Assembly: GCA_903898475.1 (NCBI GenBank)
Contig: CAIUFU010000049.1
Span: 1-23,142, forward strand
Source: an uncultured Alphaproteobacteria bacterium
Lineage (GTDB): Bacteria; Pseudomonadota; Alphaproteobacteria; Rickettsiales; UBA1997
DNA length: 23,142 bases
Direction of reading: 5' to 3'
Shown: piece by piece, positions 1 to 7,886 of the stretch
Numbering within the stretch: position 1 is the stretch's first letter
How the letters are laid out: each line of letters begins with the position of its first letter
Notes under the pieces: model-generated
The model's database searches: none
What the model saw: only the letters and a program-made list of their open reading frames with translations
Told to the model about the DNA's origin: nothing
Translations under genes and position numbers: made by a program

Positions 1-2
1 CC

Positions 3-527
3 ACACGCAATACAGGAAGAGTTCTCAAATCTAGCACGGTTGCTCCAGATCGCACTATTGGTCAGATTGCTGAATTTAGTAACAAGGCAGCAAATACCAC
101 CAAACACTCTCTTAATAAATACAGCACTAGAAAAATCGGACAAATTATCCCAAGCAACGCTATTGAAGAATCTGACAAAGCTAATCACGAAGCACATAAG
201 GTTGTAGAATCAGGTGCTAGAAAAATCATTAGTGGTGGGCAAATTAATGTAGGTAACGGCGCTAAAACGATTGAGCGCGGCGGAAGAAAATTCGCTGACC
301 AACTCTCACAGGTAAAACCTAGTGGTGTTAAACATCTTAGTGAGCAAACATCCAATGTCGCCGGACAGGTAGCTAGGGGAACTACCACAGCAATCAACCG
401 CGCTGCACAAAACGCTCACGCTCCCTCTCTTCCTCTCCACTCAGTAATCAGAGAAGTTCCATCTGCAATACCAAGTCCGAGAGGATGTATGCAATTTATG
501 GAATGCTTATTTGGACTTTTCCGTTAA
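3..527 (+). CDS. C-terminal part of an unrecognised protein (5' end outside window)
   Basis: The reading frame is open from the left edge of the window to a TAA at 525-527, giving at least 174 residues with no start seen inside, so this is the 3' portion of a larger gene. The visible part is basic and polar, rich in Ala, Ser, Asn, Lys and Gly, with no clear membrane segment. Two stretches resemble each other loosely (GARKIISGGQ and GAKTIERGGRKFADQL), which suggests degenerate repeats of an amphipathic helix. The end is Cys-containing and hydrophobic (CMQFMECLFGLFR). I do not recognise a family. A surface, secreted or effector-like protein is possible from the composition but is only a guess. 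Even third-base use and the long open frame support real coding. Confidence 0.55.
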   Translation, partial: TRNTGRVLKSSTVAPDRTIGQIAEFSNKAANTTKHSLNKYSTRKIGQIIPSNAIEESDKANHEAHKVVESGARKIISGGQINVGNGAKTIERGGRKFADQLSQVKPSGVKHLSEQTSNVAGQVARGTTTAINRAAQNAHAPSLPLHSVIREVPSAIPSPRGCMQFMECLFGLFR

Positions 528-643
528 CTAGCACCAAATCCCGTGTTGCAATTTCAAAACCCGCCAATAAGTTGCGCCGCTCGTTTTTTAAGTCAGGTCA
601 AATCAAGAAAATTTTTGTAAGAAAATACAAAATTAATACTCTT

Positions 644-718
644 GGCCCCATCGTCTAACGGTTAGGACACCACCCTTTCACGGTGGTAATACGGGTTCGA
701 ATCCCGTTGGGGTCACCA
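644..718 (+). tRNA. tRNA-Glu (anticodon UUC)
   Basis: Cloverleaf folds by eye. The acceptor stem pairs 644-650 with 708-714 with one G-U pair. The anticodon stem CCACC/GGTGG encloses the loop CTTTCAC, with anticodon TTC at 677-679. The T-loop is GGGTTCGAATCCC. Discriminator A at 715 is followed by an encoded CCA at 716-718. The gene stands alone between the unrecognised 5' gene and gtrA. The 116 bp upstream are AT-rich and hold no convincing consensus promoter. Confidence 0.95.
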
Positions 719-738
719 TCTTTTCGCATCACACAAAA

Positions 739-1149
739 ATGATTCATTTTTTAAAAATAAAAAATTGGATCAATCAGCAGCATCTCTCCAAACAAATCTC
801 ACTTTTTTTACTAGTTGGTTCTTTCTCAACACTGATTAGCTACACAACGTTCTTCGTAACTTTGCGCCTTTTTGGCATGCATTATTTGCTGGCAAATATT
901 TGTGGTTTCATCACCAGCATTAGTTTTAATTATTATTGCAACAGGCGCTGGACCTTCGATGCGCAAGGATCCAAGCATTTTCTTAGATATTTTTCCTTCT
1001 ACCTTTTTTCGCTAGCCCTCTCCAGCATTTTACTAAAATTCTTCGTCGAATATTGCGGCATAATCCCCGAGATCGCTATTATTATTACGATTGCTCTGGT
1101 TACTTGTGTGAATTTTTTTGGTGTGAAGTTTTTGGTTTTTAAGAAGTAG
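739..1149 (+). CDS. GtrA-like four-helix membrane protein
   Basis: The 136-residue product has about four hydrophobic segments (near residues 20-40, 48-66, 84-104 and 112-132) separated by a short basic loop with CNRRWTF. That loop, located between helices 2 and 3, is the hallmark of the GtrA/DPMS_TM family. These proteins are thought to help move or position polyprenyl-linked sugars at the inner membrane for O-antigen, teichoic acid or other glycan modification. The length is typical for the family. No glycosyltransferase partner is adjacent, so the substrate cannot be told from context. The gene starts 20 bp after tRNA-Glu with no good ribosome binding site and converges on comEC. Confidence 0.8.
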   Translation: MIHFLKIKNWINQQHLSKQISLFLLVGSFSTLISYTTFFVTLRLFGMHYLLANICGFITSISFNYYCNRRWTFDAQGSKHFLRYFSFYLFSLALSSILLKFFVEYCGIIPEIAIIITIALVTCVNFFGVKFLVFKK

Positions 1150-1177
1150 TTTCTCCCCGCCACCATCATCAAACCCA

Positions 1178-1210
1178 GATGTCATGCTGAGCCTGTCGAA
1201 GCATGACATC
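1178..1210. repeat. Palindromic element / probable bidirectional terminator between gtrA and comEC
   Basis: Perfect 11-bp arms GATGTCATGCT (1178-1188) and AGCATGACATC (1200-1210) enclose an 11-nt loop containing GAGCCTGTCGA. It sits in the short gap between the convergent ends of gtrA and comEC, where a bidirectional transcription end is expected, but no strong T-run follows. The sequence resembles the widespread REP-like motif containing CTTCGACAGGCTCAG found dispersed in many bacterial genomes. Confidence 0.75.
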
Positions 1211-1213
1211 GAG

Positions 1214-3679
1214 TTAATAAGCAGTTTTAAGAAAAATCTCCTCACGCTCCAAATAAAAAAACTGCCCGCCTTTTTTGTAAAAATCTGCATTATCAATTTT
1301 GATTTTATCCGCCGCGATGCAGTCTGGCAGCTGATATTTCGCAGTTAAATTCACAATCACGTCAAAATCATTTTGGCAAATTTCGGCAATTTTATTGCGC
1401 GCGGTTAGCACCAAAAACTTCTGATTTTTTTCAATGACGCATTTGGTTTCGTCGCAATAATTTAGAAATTTAAACTCCACCTCACCCATCTTATCCATCC
1501 ACAATTGGCGCTTCTTCGAAGGCTTTAGATCTTTGGAAAAAGTCAGGCCATTCTCGTCATAAATTGCGAAAAATTTTTGTTTGCCGTCAAATAAAATATC
1601 AGGTTTTTTGTCCAAAAAAATCGTCGCAAAAGAAAGTGAAAAAATCGCCATTCCAACAAAACGCAAATTGCTTTTGGTTAAACAAATTAAGAGCAAACCG
1701 ACAATTGCAATAAAGAGCCCAAGGCCTGAAAGCTGCGGACTTGCGAGATGCGAATAATTTAAATTGCTGACAAAAATTGCGATTTTCTCAATTAGCAAAA
1801 TTCCTTTTTCCATCGCAAGCAGCGGCAGTTTTTCCAGAGCCAGTGGCATTAAAAATAACGCCAAAAAACCCAACGGCATTACCAAAAAACTAGTCAAAGG
1901 AATTGCCAAAATATTTGCCACGAAGCCAAGCAGCGTCACGTTTTGAAAGGAGTGCATTAAAAACGGCGTGGTAGCAATTTGTACCAAAATCGAAAGCAAA
2001 ATAATGTCGAAAAAATAGCGAAAAAAGCGGCGAAAGAAATTGGGATTGTGACTGGTTTTTTTGTCATCGTAGAAAACTCCCAGCACCAAAATTGCGGCGA
2101 AAGAAAGTTGAAAACTAACATTAAAAACCGCGTAGGGGTTAAACAAAATCAGGCTTAATACCGCCGTCATTACGGCGCGGCGCGAATTGATTTTTTCGCC
2201 AACAAACAACGCAATCAAAACTAACAGCACCATTAAAAATGCCCGCTGCGCCGGAATTGGTGAGGCAGCGATTTTTAGGTAAAAATAAGTGCCAAAAATT
2301 GCAGCAATTGCGGCGATTTTTTTGAGGTCAAAATGAAGAGTTAAATATTGGCTGCGCGACAAAAGAAAACGGGTGCAGATGAAGCAAATGGCACTTGCAA
2401 GCGAAAGGTGAAAACCAGAAATAGAGAGCAAATGCGCCAAACCGGAATTGCGAATTTGCGCCATTAAATCTGCCGAAATTTGATTTTGATCGCCGATTAA
2501 AAATGCCAAAGCAATTGCCGAGGTGTCGCCTGAAAGTGTTTGCAAAATTTTGCCGCGAATTTTTTCTCGCAAATCTAAAAACCACGTCTCAAGGCTTGAT
2601 ATCTCTGCCTTCTTCAAGATTTGTGCTTCACCTAAAGCGAAACCAAATGCGCCAATTTTTTTGAAATTAGCGTCCAAAGCAAAATCAAAATCATCAGGAA
2701 ATTCTCGCGCTTTTGGCGGCTGCAACATGGCGCGAATTGCGATTACGTCATTAACTTCTAACTGCTCGAAATTTTTAATAACATTGATTGAAATTTTTTG
2801 CGGCGCTTGCGGAAATCGTTCGCGCCCTTGATGTGAGAGCCATTCAATATTTTGATAATTTTTCGAATAATCTAAAAATTTGCGGTCGATTTCTTGGTAA
2901 CCAGCGAGATTTAGGAAGTTTTTCTGAATGGTTTTTTGACTGACTTGCTTCTTCTTTTTCTTTTTGGGTTTTTTTACTTTTTCTTTTTTTTCTTTGGGTT
3001 TTTTGACGCGTGGTTTTCTGGGTTTTTTGGGTTTGACGATTTCTTCTTCAGACACAACCAAAGGCTCTTGATTAGCTATTTGAACTTGGTCATTTGCTGC
3101 AACTTCGCCTGTTATTTCAGGTTCTGCACTTGCCATGGACCCCGTCGTTCGACGGGGTGACAAACTCAAGTTATCGCTCGTTGTCGAACTCTCACTCGGT
3201 GTCACCCCGTCTTCATGACGGGGTCCAGTTGGCTTTTTCGATTTGGCTTTTTTTGGCTTTTTTATTTTTTTCTTCTTGGCAACTTTCTTCTCAACAAATT
3301 TCGCTTTGTACATCACGGGACGCGAGATCACTAAATTCGGACCTGCAACACCATTTTGCGGATTGTAAAATTTCTTTATCGATTCGATTTTTCCAACTGC
3401 GTCAACGTAAACTTTTCCGGTGATTTTGGTGTGGGAGAGGAAAATTTTTTGGTAGGTAAAAGTGTAAAAGCTGCCGAGTAAAAATATCGCGCAAGCTAGG
3501 AAAACCAGCGATCGGTAAGAGGTGCGATTTAAAAAATAAAAAACTGCGGCGGCGCAAAATAGCGCAGCAAAAATTTGAAAGTTGGCGAGAAAGTTGGCTT
3601 CAAATAAAATGTAGAAGGCAGCGCCGAGGCCTAATAATACTGGGGTCCAGAGGTGGAGGTCGTCTTTTTCTAGGTGCAT
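1214..3679 (-). CDS. comEC: ComEC/Rec2 family DNA-uptake channel with lysine-rich insert
   Basis: The 821-residue product is an inner-membrane ComEC-type protein, the presumed channel that brings single-stranded DNA into the cytoplasm during natural transformation. After two or three N-terminal helices (about residues 13-70) comes the OB-like DUF4131 region, then the multi-helix Competence domain (about 380-700). The latter carries the family signature LAHLLSISGFHLSLA near residues 414-428. No HxHxDH motif of a metallo-beta-lactamase domain is present at the C-terminus, as seen in many alphaproteobacterial ComEC proteins. The odd feature is a charged insert at about residues 129-245. It has two Lys/Pro-rich blocks separated by an acidic and Ser/Thr-rich part, of which residues 152-181 are encoded by a palindromic repeat. 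The gene lies downstream of dnaQ on the same strand but is separated from it by another palindromic element. Confidence 0.9.
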   Translation of the reverse strand: MHLEKDDLHLWTPVLLGLGAAFYILFEANFLANFQIFAALFCAAAVFYFLNRTSYRSLVFLACAIFLLGSFYTFTYQKIFLSHTKITGKVYVDAVGKIESIKKFYNPQNGVAGPNLVISRPVMYKAKFVEKKVAKKKKIKKPKKAKSKKPTGPRHEDGVTPSESSTTSDNLSLSPRRTTGSMASAEPEITGEVAANDQVQIANQEPLVVSEEEIVKPKKPRKPRVKKPKEKKEKVKKPKKKKKKQVSQKTIQKNFLNLAGYQEIDRKFLDYSKNYQNIEWLSHQGRERFPQAPQKISINVIKNFEQLEVNDVIAIRAMLQPPKAREFPDDFDFALDANFKKIGAFGFALGEAQILKKAEISSLETWFLDLREKIRGKILQTLSGDTSAIALAFLIGDQNQISADLMAQIRNSGLAHLLSISGFHLSLASAICFICTRFLLSRSQYLTLHFDLKKIAAIAAIFGTYFYLKIAASPIPAQRAFLMVLLVLIALFVGEKINSRRAVMTAVLSLILFNPYAVFNVSFQLSFAAILVLGVFYDDKKTSHNPNFFRRFFRYFFDIILLSILVQIATTPFLMHSFQNVTLLGFVANILAIPLTSFLVMPLGFLALFLMPLALEKLPLLAMEKGILLIEKIAIFVSNLNYSHLASPQLSGLGLFIAIVGLLLICLTKSNLRFVGMAIFSLSFATIFLDKKPDILFDGKQKFFAIYDENGLTFSKDLKPSKKRQLWMDKMGEVEFKFLNYCDETKCVIEKNQKFLVLTARNKIAEICQNDFDVIVNLTAKYQLPDCIAADKIKIDNADFYKKGGQFFYLEREEIFLKTAY
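3137..3226. repeat. In-frame palindromic element inside comEC (RPE-like)
   Basis: Ninety bp, exactly 30 codons, bounded by inverted arms (3137-3161 and 3201-3226). Each arm begins with GGACCCCGTC and ends with GACGGGGTGAC, with a different 4- or 5-nt centre, and each arm is itself a hairpin. The element encodes comEC residues 152-181 on the minus strand without breaking the frame. In architecture it matches the palindromic elements known to insert into Rickettsia genes, although I cannot assign it to a named family. Confidence 0.8.
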
Positions 3680-3734
3680 TTTGGGTTTCTTGATGTGGTG
3701 AGTTTCAAGGGTTTTTTTCGAAGATCGAGTTTGT

Positions 3735-3839
3735 GAATAACCACCCCAACCCCTCCTTGAAAAGGAGGGGCTTTAGACCGAGCTCGGGTTAGAGCATCTC
3801 CCCTCCTTTTCGTAGAGAGGGGTTGGGGGTGGTTATTCA
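3735..3839. repeat. Compound palindromic repeat between dnaQ and comEC
   Basis: Outer arms beginning GAATAACCACCCC at 3735 and ending GGGGGTGGTTATTC at 3839 pair with a 1-nt indel. Inside the left arm is a strong hairpin CCCCTCCTT-gaa-AAGGAGGGG (3750-3770), the middle holds the palindrome CCGAGCTCGG (3778-3787), and the right side has an imperfect second CCCCTCC/GAGGGG hairpin. The element fills most of the 176-bp gap between the dnaQ stop and the comEC start. Such nested repeats look like a non-autonomous mobile or REP-type element. It may also stop or attenuate transcription from dnaQ into comEC. Confidence 0.8.
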
Positions 3840-3855
3840 GGTATTCCGACTAACT

Positions 3856-4539
3856 TTAATACCAAAGATTCGTCTTAAAATTCTTAGTAATAAAGTCTTT
3901 GTGTTTTTCTAAATCCGCTTCCGACACGGGAAAATCGCGCTTTGGCAGAGTTGTTCTTGCAACCGTTTCAATAATTTTTTCTTCCAACTTCTCCTCTTTT
4001 TTTCCGCCATCAAAAACCAATCCCGATTGCGCACCACCCATCAATTCAACGTAAACGTCACAAAGCAGCTCAGTATCTAAAAGCGCGCCGTGCTTGGTTC
4101 TATGAGAAATATCAATATTAAATCTTTTGCAAAGTGCGTCGAGCGAGGCCGGAGATCCGGGAAATTTTTTGCGGGCTAGAGACAGAGAATCAATCACGTT
4201 AGAAGCATCAATTGCTTCTAAACCAATGGCGCGCAGCTCGTGATTTAAAAACTTCATATCGAATGAAGCGTTGTGAATCACCAGCTTGCCGCCTTTGATG
4301 AAGTCTAAAAATTTTTGCGCGATGTGATCAAAAATCGGTTTATCTTGCAGCGATTCGGTAGAAATTCCGTGAATACGAAATGCCTCTTGCGGCACCTCAC
4401 GCCTAGGATTTATGTAGGTGTGAAATACTTCACCGGTTCTGATTTTATCAATCATTTCGATGCAGGCGATCTCGATAATTTTATGACCGTCTTTGGGGTC
4501 GAGGCCAGTAGTTTCAGTATCTAAGCAAATTTCACGCAT
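3856..4539 (-). CDS. dnaQ: DNA polymerase III epsilon subunit, 3'-5' proofreading exonuclease
   Basis: The 227-residue protein is a DEDDh exonuclease. Asp7 and Glu9 lie in CLDTETTGLDP (Exo I), Asp94 in HNASFDMKFL (Exo II), and His150 and Asp155 in KHGALLDTELL (Exo III). Length and the C-terminal tail following a linker near residue 170 fit the epsilon subunit, whose tail binds the alpha polymerase, rather than a shorter oligoribonuclease-like exonuclease. It proofreads replication errors in the Pol III core. The start ATG shares one base with the lpxA stop (TAATG), so translation is probably coupled and the gene belongs to the fabZ-lpxA-dnaQ transcription unit. Confidence 0.92.
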   Translation of the reverse strand: MREICLDTETTGLDPKDGHKIIEIACIEMIDKIRTGEVFHTYINPRREVPQEAFRIHGISTESLQDKPIFDHIAQKFLDFIKGGKLVIHNASFDMKFLNHELRAIGLEAIDASNVIDSLSLARKKFPGSPASLDALCKRFNIDISHRTKHGALLDTELLCDVYVELMGGAQSGLVFDGGKKEEKLEEKIIETVARTTLPKRDFPVSEADLEKHKDFITKNFKTNLWY

Positions 4540-5351
4540 TAGTCATTTCCTGAAATTACGCCATCTTTTGGCTGGCAGAAAGATCTGGTTGATTCTGATT
4601 TGACGAAAGCTGCAACTTCTTGAACCACCGGGCTTGAAAAGCTTTTGGCTAAATCTTCAACTCGCGTGGAAAAGCCCGAATTTTTCTCTGAAAAAAGCTG
4701 TTTGAAGAAGTTACGCAAAGCGTGAATATCATCGCGCGCGATATTGCGGCGCTTCATGCCAACCAGGTTTAAACCCGCCAAAGACGCGCGCTCACCCATC
4801 ACCAAACCATTTGGAATCACGTCATGCTCAACGCCCGACATGCCGCCAATCATAGCACCCGCACCGATTCTAGCAAATTGGTGAATTGCTGAAAGTCCGC
4901 CAATTACAACATAATCGCCAACTTGCACGTGGCCGGCAAGCGTGGCGTTATTAGCTAAAATCACATGATCGCCAACTAAGCAATCGTGCGCGATGTGAAC
5001 TCCAACCATCAGCAAACAATTGCTGCCGATTTTGGTAACCATGGCGCCATCTTGAGTGCCAAGATGGATTGTGACGTGCTCGCGAATTTTATTATTGTCG
5101 CCGATTATTACTTTTGATTTTTCGCCTTTGAACTTGAGATCTTGAGGTTCCAAACCAATTGAGGCGAAAGGAAAAATTACGTTATTTTTGCCAATTTGGG
5201 TGTCGCCTTCAATCACCACATGAGATTTTAAAATGGTGCCTTCACCAATTTTTACCTCATCGCCGATAACACAAAACGGCCCCACTTCAACATTTACGCC
5301 AAGCTGCGCTTTTGCGCTGACGATGGCTGTTGGGTGAATTTTTTGAGTCAT
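4539..5351 (-). CDS. lpxA: UDP-N-acetylglucosamine acyltransferase
   Basis: The 270-residue product catalyses the first step of lipid A synthesis, moving a 3-hydroxyacyl chain from ACP to the 3-OH of UDP-GlcNAc in the cytoplasm. The N-terminal two thirds is a run of hexapeptide repeats that forms a left-handed beta helix (IHPTAIV... onward). The catalytic base is His122 in GVHIAHDCLVG, equivalent to E. coli His125. The C-terminal helical part (about 195-270) holds the LAGLNLVGMKRR start seen in the family. It overlaps fabZ by one base upstream and dnaQ by one base downstream. Its presence implies an outer membrane with lipid A. Confidence 0.95.
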   Translation of the reverse strand: MTQKIHPTAIVSAKAQLGVNVEVGPFCVIGDEVKIGEGTILKSHVVIEGDTQIGKNNVIFPFASIGLEPQDLKFKGEKSKVIIGDNNKIREHVTIHLGTQDGAMVTKIGSNCLLMVGVHIAHDCLVGDHVILANNATLAGHVQVGDYVVIGGLSAIHQFARIGAGAMIGGMSGVEHDVIPNGLVMGERASLAGLNLVGMKRRNIARDDIHALRNFFKQLFSEKNSGFSTRVEDLAKSFSSPVVQEVAAFVKSESTRSFCQPKDGVISGND

Positions 5352-5812
5352 TATTTTTTTTCCTTATCGAGAATCATTGCAGAAAGTTGCGCCTCTGAAA
5401 CTTTTTGACCATCAACAATCGCTACAGCTGAAAGCTTCCAAACTGGTCCGCGATTTTGCACTACTTCAACATGAAGCTCTAAAACATCCCCCGGGATCAC
5501 CGGCTTTCTGAATTTCGCGCCATCAATTGACATGAAATAAACTAATTTATCTTCAGCGCTAAAACCAGGAGCGGCGGTTACCATCAAGGCTCCGGCTTGT
5601 GCCATGGCTTCGATAATTAAAACACCCGGCATGATTGGATGATCAGGAAAATGTCCTAAGAAATGCGGTTCGTTGAAAGTAACATTTTTGATTGCGACGA
5701 TTTTTTTGCCCACTTCAAGAGAAGTGACTTTGTCTACCAAAAGAAACGGATAGCGGTGTGGCAGCGATTTAAGAATTTTATCAATGCCGATAGTTGTTAC
5801 ATTTTCAGTCAT
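5351..5812 (-). CDS. fabZ: 3-hydroxyacyl-ACP dehydratase
   Basis: A 153-residue hotdog-fold enzyme that dehydrates 3-hydroxyacyl-ACP in type II fatty acid elongation. It competes with LpxA for 3-hydroxyacyl-ACP, so the pairing of the two genes is functional as well as positional. Catalytic His54 and Glu68 sit in HFLGHFPDHPIMPG and VLIIEAMAQAG, and the N-terminal LPHRYPFLLVDKV is the standard FabZ signature. Length is normal. It is the first gene of fabZ-lpxA-dnaQ here. No lpxD lies upstream, unlike the common lpxD-fabZ-lpxA order, because the upstream region is a repeat-rich gap facing ilvB. Confidence 0.95.
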   Translation of the reverse strand: MTENVTTIGIDKILKSLPHRYPFLLVDKVTSLEVGKKIVAIKNVTFNEPHFLGHFPDHPIMPGVLIIEAMAQAGALMVTAAPGFSAEDKLVYFMSIDGAKFRKPVIPGDVLELHVEVVQNRGPVWKLSAVAIVDGQKVSEAQLSAMILDKEKK

Positions 5813-5924
5813 GGTTTTAGGTATGTTTGAATTGACAAAGGGGGTTGTGGAGTGGCTTGGATGTTGGAAGCGAGGGAGGCTATTTTTTAGCTTGGAAAAA
5901 TCAACCCACTAAGTCACCCATCTA

Positions 5925-6009
5925 CTCCCAAGTCATCCTGAGCCTTTTGAGGTATGATTCAAGCCCGTGCCCAAAATCATCCCTCAAAAGGCTCAGGATG
6001 ACTTGGGAG
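5925..6009. repeat. Long inverted repeat between fabZ and ilvB
   Basis: Arms 5925-5952 and 5982-6009 are perfectly complementary over 28 bp. With one mismatch the pairing extends to 35 bp (5925-5959 with 5975-6009), leaving a 15-nt loop rich in C. The arm core GTCATCCTGAGCC shares GTCAT-CTGAGCC with the element at 1178-1210, so the two are probably related repeat families. It sits in the 296-bp gap between the divergent fabZ and ilvB genes. The rest of that gap (5813-5924 and 6010-6108) holds no gene I can support. Confidence 0.85.
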
Positions 6010-6042
6010 GGGTGAAGGATGGTAAGATAGGAGATTTTTCCC

Positions 6043-6071
6043 TTGATTCAAATCACCCCTATCCCTTAAAT
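6043..6071 (+). promoter_or_regulatory. Candidate sigma-70 promoter for ilvB cluster
   Basis: TTGATT (6043-6048) and TTAAAT (6066-6071) are separated by 17 bp and lie 38 bp before the ilvB start. Five of six bases match the -35 consensus and four of six the -10 consensus. This is a visual match only. No leader peptide rich in branched-chain residues was seen between it and ilvB. Confidence 0.4.
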
Positions 6072-6108
6072 CGCGCGCCTTCCCAAGTATTAAAAATTTC
6101 TAAAAAAA

Positions 6109-7878
6109 ATGAACGAGCAAAAATCCGCCAATAAATTTTCGGGCGCAGAAATCATTGTTAAAGCCTTTCTAAATGAAGGTGTTGATACCATTTTTGGATA
6201 TCCAGGTGGCGCGATTTTGCCTTTTTACGATGCTCTTTTTCAGCAAAAAAAATTACGTCACATTTTAACTCGCCACGAGCAAGCTGCTGCTCACGCCGCT
6301 GAAGGCTATGCGCGCTCTACGGGAAAAGTTGGGGTGATTACGGTAACCTCAGGACCTGGTGCAACAAATGCCATCACCGGCCTTACAGATGCTTATCTAG
6401 ACTCGGTTCCTTTGGTTTGCATTTCTGGTCAGGTTGCCACTTCTTTAATTGGCACTGATGGCTTTCAAGAGGCTGATATTACTGGCCTCACACGCTCTTG
6501 CACCAAATATAATTACCTAGTTAAAGACGTTAAAGATTTAGGCTATATCATCCACGAAGCCTTTTACATCGCACGTTCCGGCCGCCCCGGTCCGGTGCTA
6601 ATCGACATTCCAAAAGACGTGCAAAATAACCACGGCTTTTATGACGGATTAATCGAAATTAATCGCCCTTCTTACCAAATTGAAAAACGCAAAAATCAAG
6701 TTCATCGCGCCGAAATTTCTGCCGCAATTGATCTTTTAGAAAAAGCTAAGCGCCCTTTATTTTACACAGGTGGCGGCGTTATCAATTCTGGCGAGAAAGC
6801 TAGCGAATTGCTAACAAAATTGGTGCGTGAAACTGGCTTTCCAATCACTAATACTTTGATGGGTTTGGGTGGATTTCCGGCAAGTGACCAACATTTTATC
6901 GGCATGCTTGGAATGCACGGAACTTATGAAGCCAACATGGCGATGTATGATTGTGACGTGATGATTAATATCGGCGCGCGTTTTGATGATCGCGTGACTG
7001 GCCGCGTTTCAGGCTTTTCACCTAATTCGAAAAAAATTCACGTTGATGTGGATGATTGTTCAATCGACAAAATCATCAAAGTTGATGTACCAATTGTGGG
7101 CGACGCTGCCGCGGTTTTAGAGGCTTTGCTTGAAGAATGGCGCGACAGAAAAATCGGCAATCGTCACAAAGAAATTTCCGCTTGGTGGGAAAAAATTAAA
7201 GAATGGCAAGCAATCAAATCTTTGTCTTACGTGGCAAATGACAAAGCGATCAAACCAGAACACGCCATGGAGCGTTTAAACGCGCTAACCAAAGACGCTT
7301 CACCTTTTGTTTCAACTGACGTAGGGCAGCACCAAATGTGGGCGGCGCAATATTTGCAATTTGATTCACCAAAAAAATGGCTAACTTCTGGTGGCCTTGG
7401 AACCATGGGCTACGGCGTTCCGGCCGCTTTGGGCGCACAAATTGCGCATCCTGATGCCCTGGTAATGTGCGTTAGTGGCGACGCTAGTTTTATGATGAAT
7501 TTGCAAGAACTTGCCACCATTAAACAATGCAAACTTCCGGTAAAAATTATTATTTTAAACAACCGCTACATGGGCATGGTGCGTCAGTGGCAAGAGTTGA
7601 TTTATGATTCGCGCGAAAGCCACTCTTTCATGGAATTACCTGATTTTGTTAAGCTAGCTGAAAGCTTTGGTATCAAAGGAATGCAATGTTCGAATCCGCA
7701 AGAGCTCGATCAAAAAATTATGGAAATGATTTCTCACGACGGCCCAGTTTTGTTTGATTGCGTGGTTGAAAAATCAGAAAATGTTTTCCCAATGATTCCG
7801 GCGGGAGCGGCGCACAACGAGATTTTGCTTGGCTCACAAGCGAAACAGTATGTACAAAAAGACATTAACGCGGTTTAG
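6109..7878 (+). CDS. ilvB: Acetolactate synthase large (catalytic) subunit
   Basis: The 589-residue enzyme condenses pyruvate with pyruvate or 2-ketobutyrate, the first common step of valine, leucine and isoleucine synthesis, using thiamine diphosphate, Mg2+ and FAD. The N-terminal ThDP domain has FGYPGGAILPFYDALF and the activating Glu57 in RHEQAAAHAAEGYAR. The central domain contains the FAD-linked region, and the C-terminal ThDP-binding motif starts at Gly457-Asp458 (SGDASFMMN) and ends about 30 residues later at LNNRYMGMVRQWQ. Length is normal. The next gene starts 8 bp later, and the regulatory subunit ilvH follows that gene, not ilvB directly, which is unusual. Confidence 0.95.
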   Translation: MNEQKSANKFSGAEIIVKAFLNEGVDTIFGYPGGAILPFYDALFQQKKLRHILTRHEQAAAHAAEGYARSTGKVGVITVTSGPGATNAITGLTDAYLDSVPLVCISGQVATSLIGTDGFQEADITGLTRSCTKYNYLVKDVKDLGYIIHEAFYIARSGRPGPVLIDIPKDVQNNHGFYDGLIEINRPSYQIEKRKNQVHRAEISAAIDLLEKAKRPLFYTGGGVINSGEKASELLTKLVRETGFPITNTLMGLGGFPASDQHFIGMLGMHGTYEANMAMYDCDVMINIGARFDDRVTGRVSGFSPNSKKIHVDVDDCSIDKIIKVDVPIVGDAAAVLEALLEEWRDRKIGNRHKEISAWWEKIKEWQAIKSLSYVANDKAIKPEHAMERLNALTKDASPFVSTDVGQHQMWAAQYLQFDSPKKWLTSGGLGTMGYGVPAALGAQIAHPDALVMCVSGDASFMMNLQELATIKQCKLPVKIIILNNRYMGMVRQWQELIYDSRESHSFMELPDFVKLAESFGIKGMQCSNPQELDQKIMEMISHDGPVLFDCVVEKSENVFPMIPAGAAHNEILLGSQAKQYVQKDINAV

Positions 7879-7886
7879 TAAAAGAA

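Noticed and set aside
644..718. tRNA-Glu as a second integration site
   Set aside because: No integrase or repeated tRNA fragment lies beside it; the flanking genes look like ordinary chromosome.
2936..3423. Open frames on the plus strand encoding Phe-rich peptides over comEC
   Set aside because: They are the antisense of lysine codons (AAA/AAG read as TTT/CTT) in the ComEC insert, with no independent coding signs.
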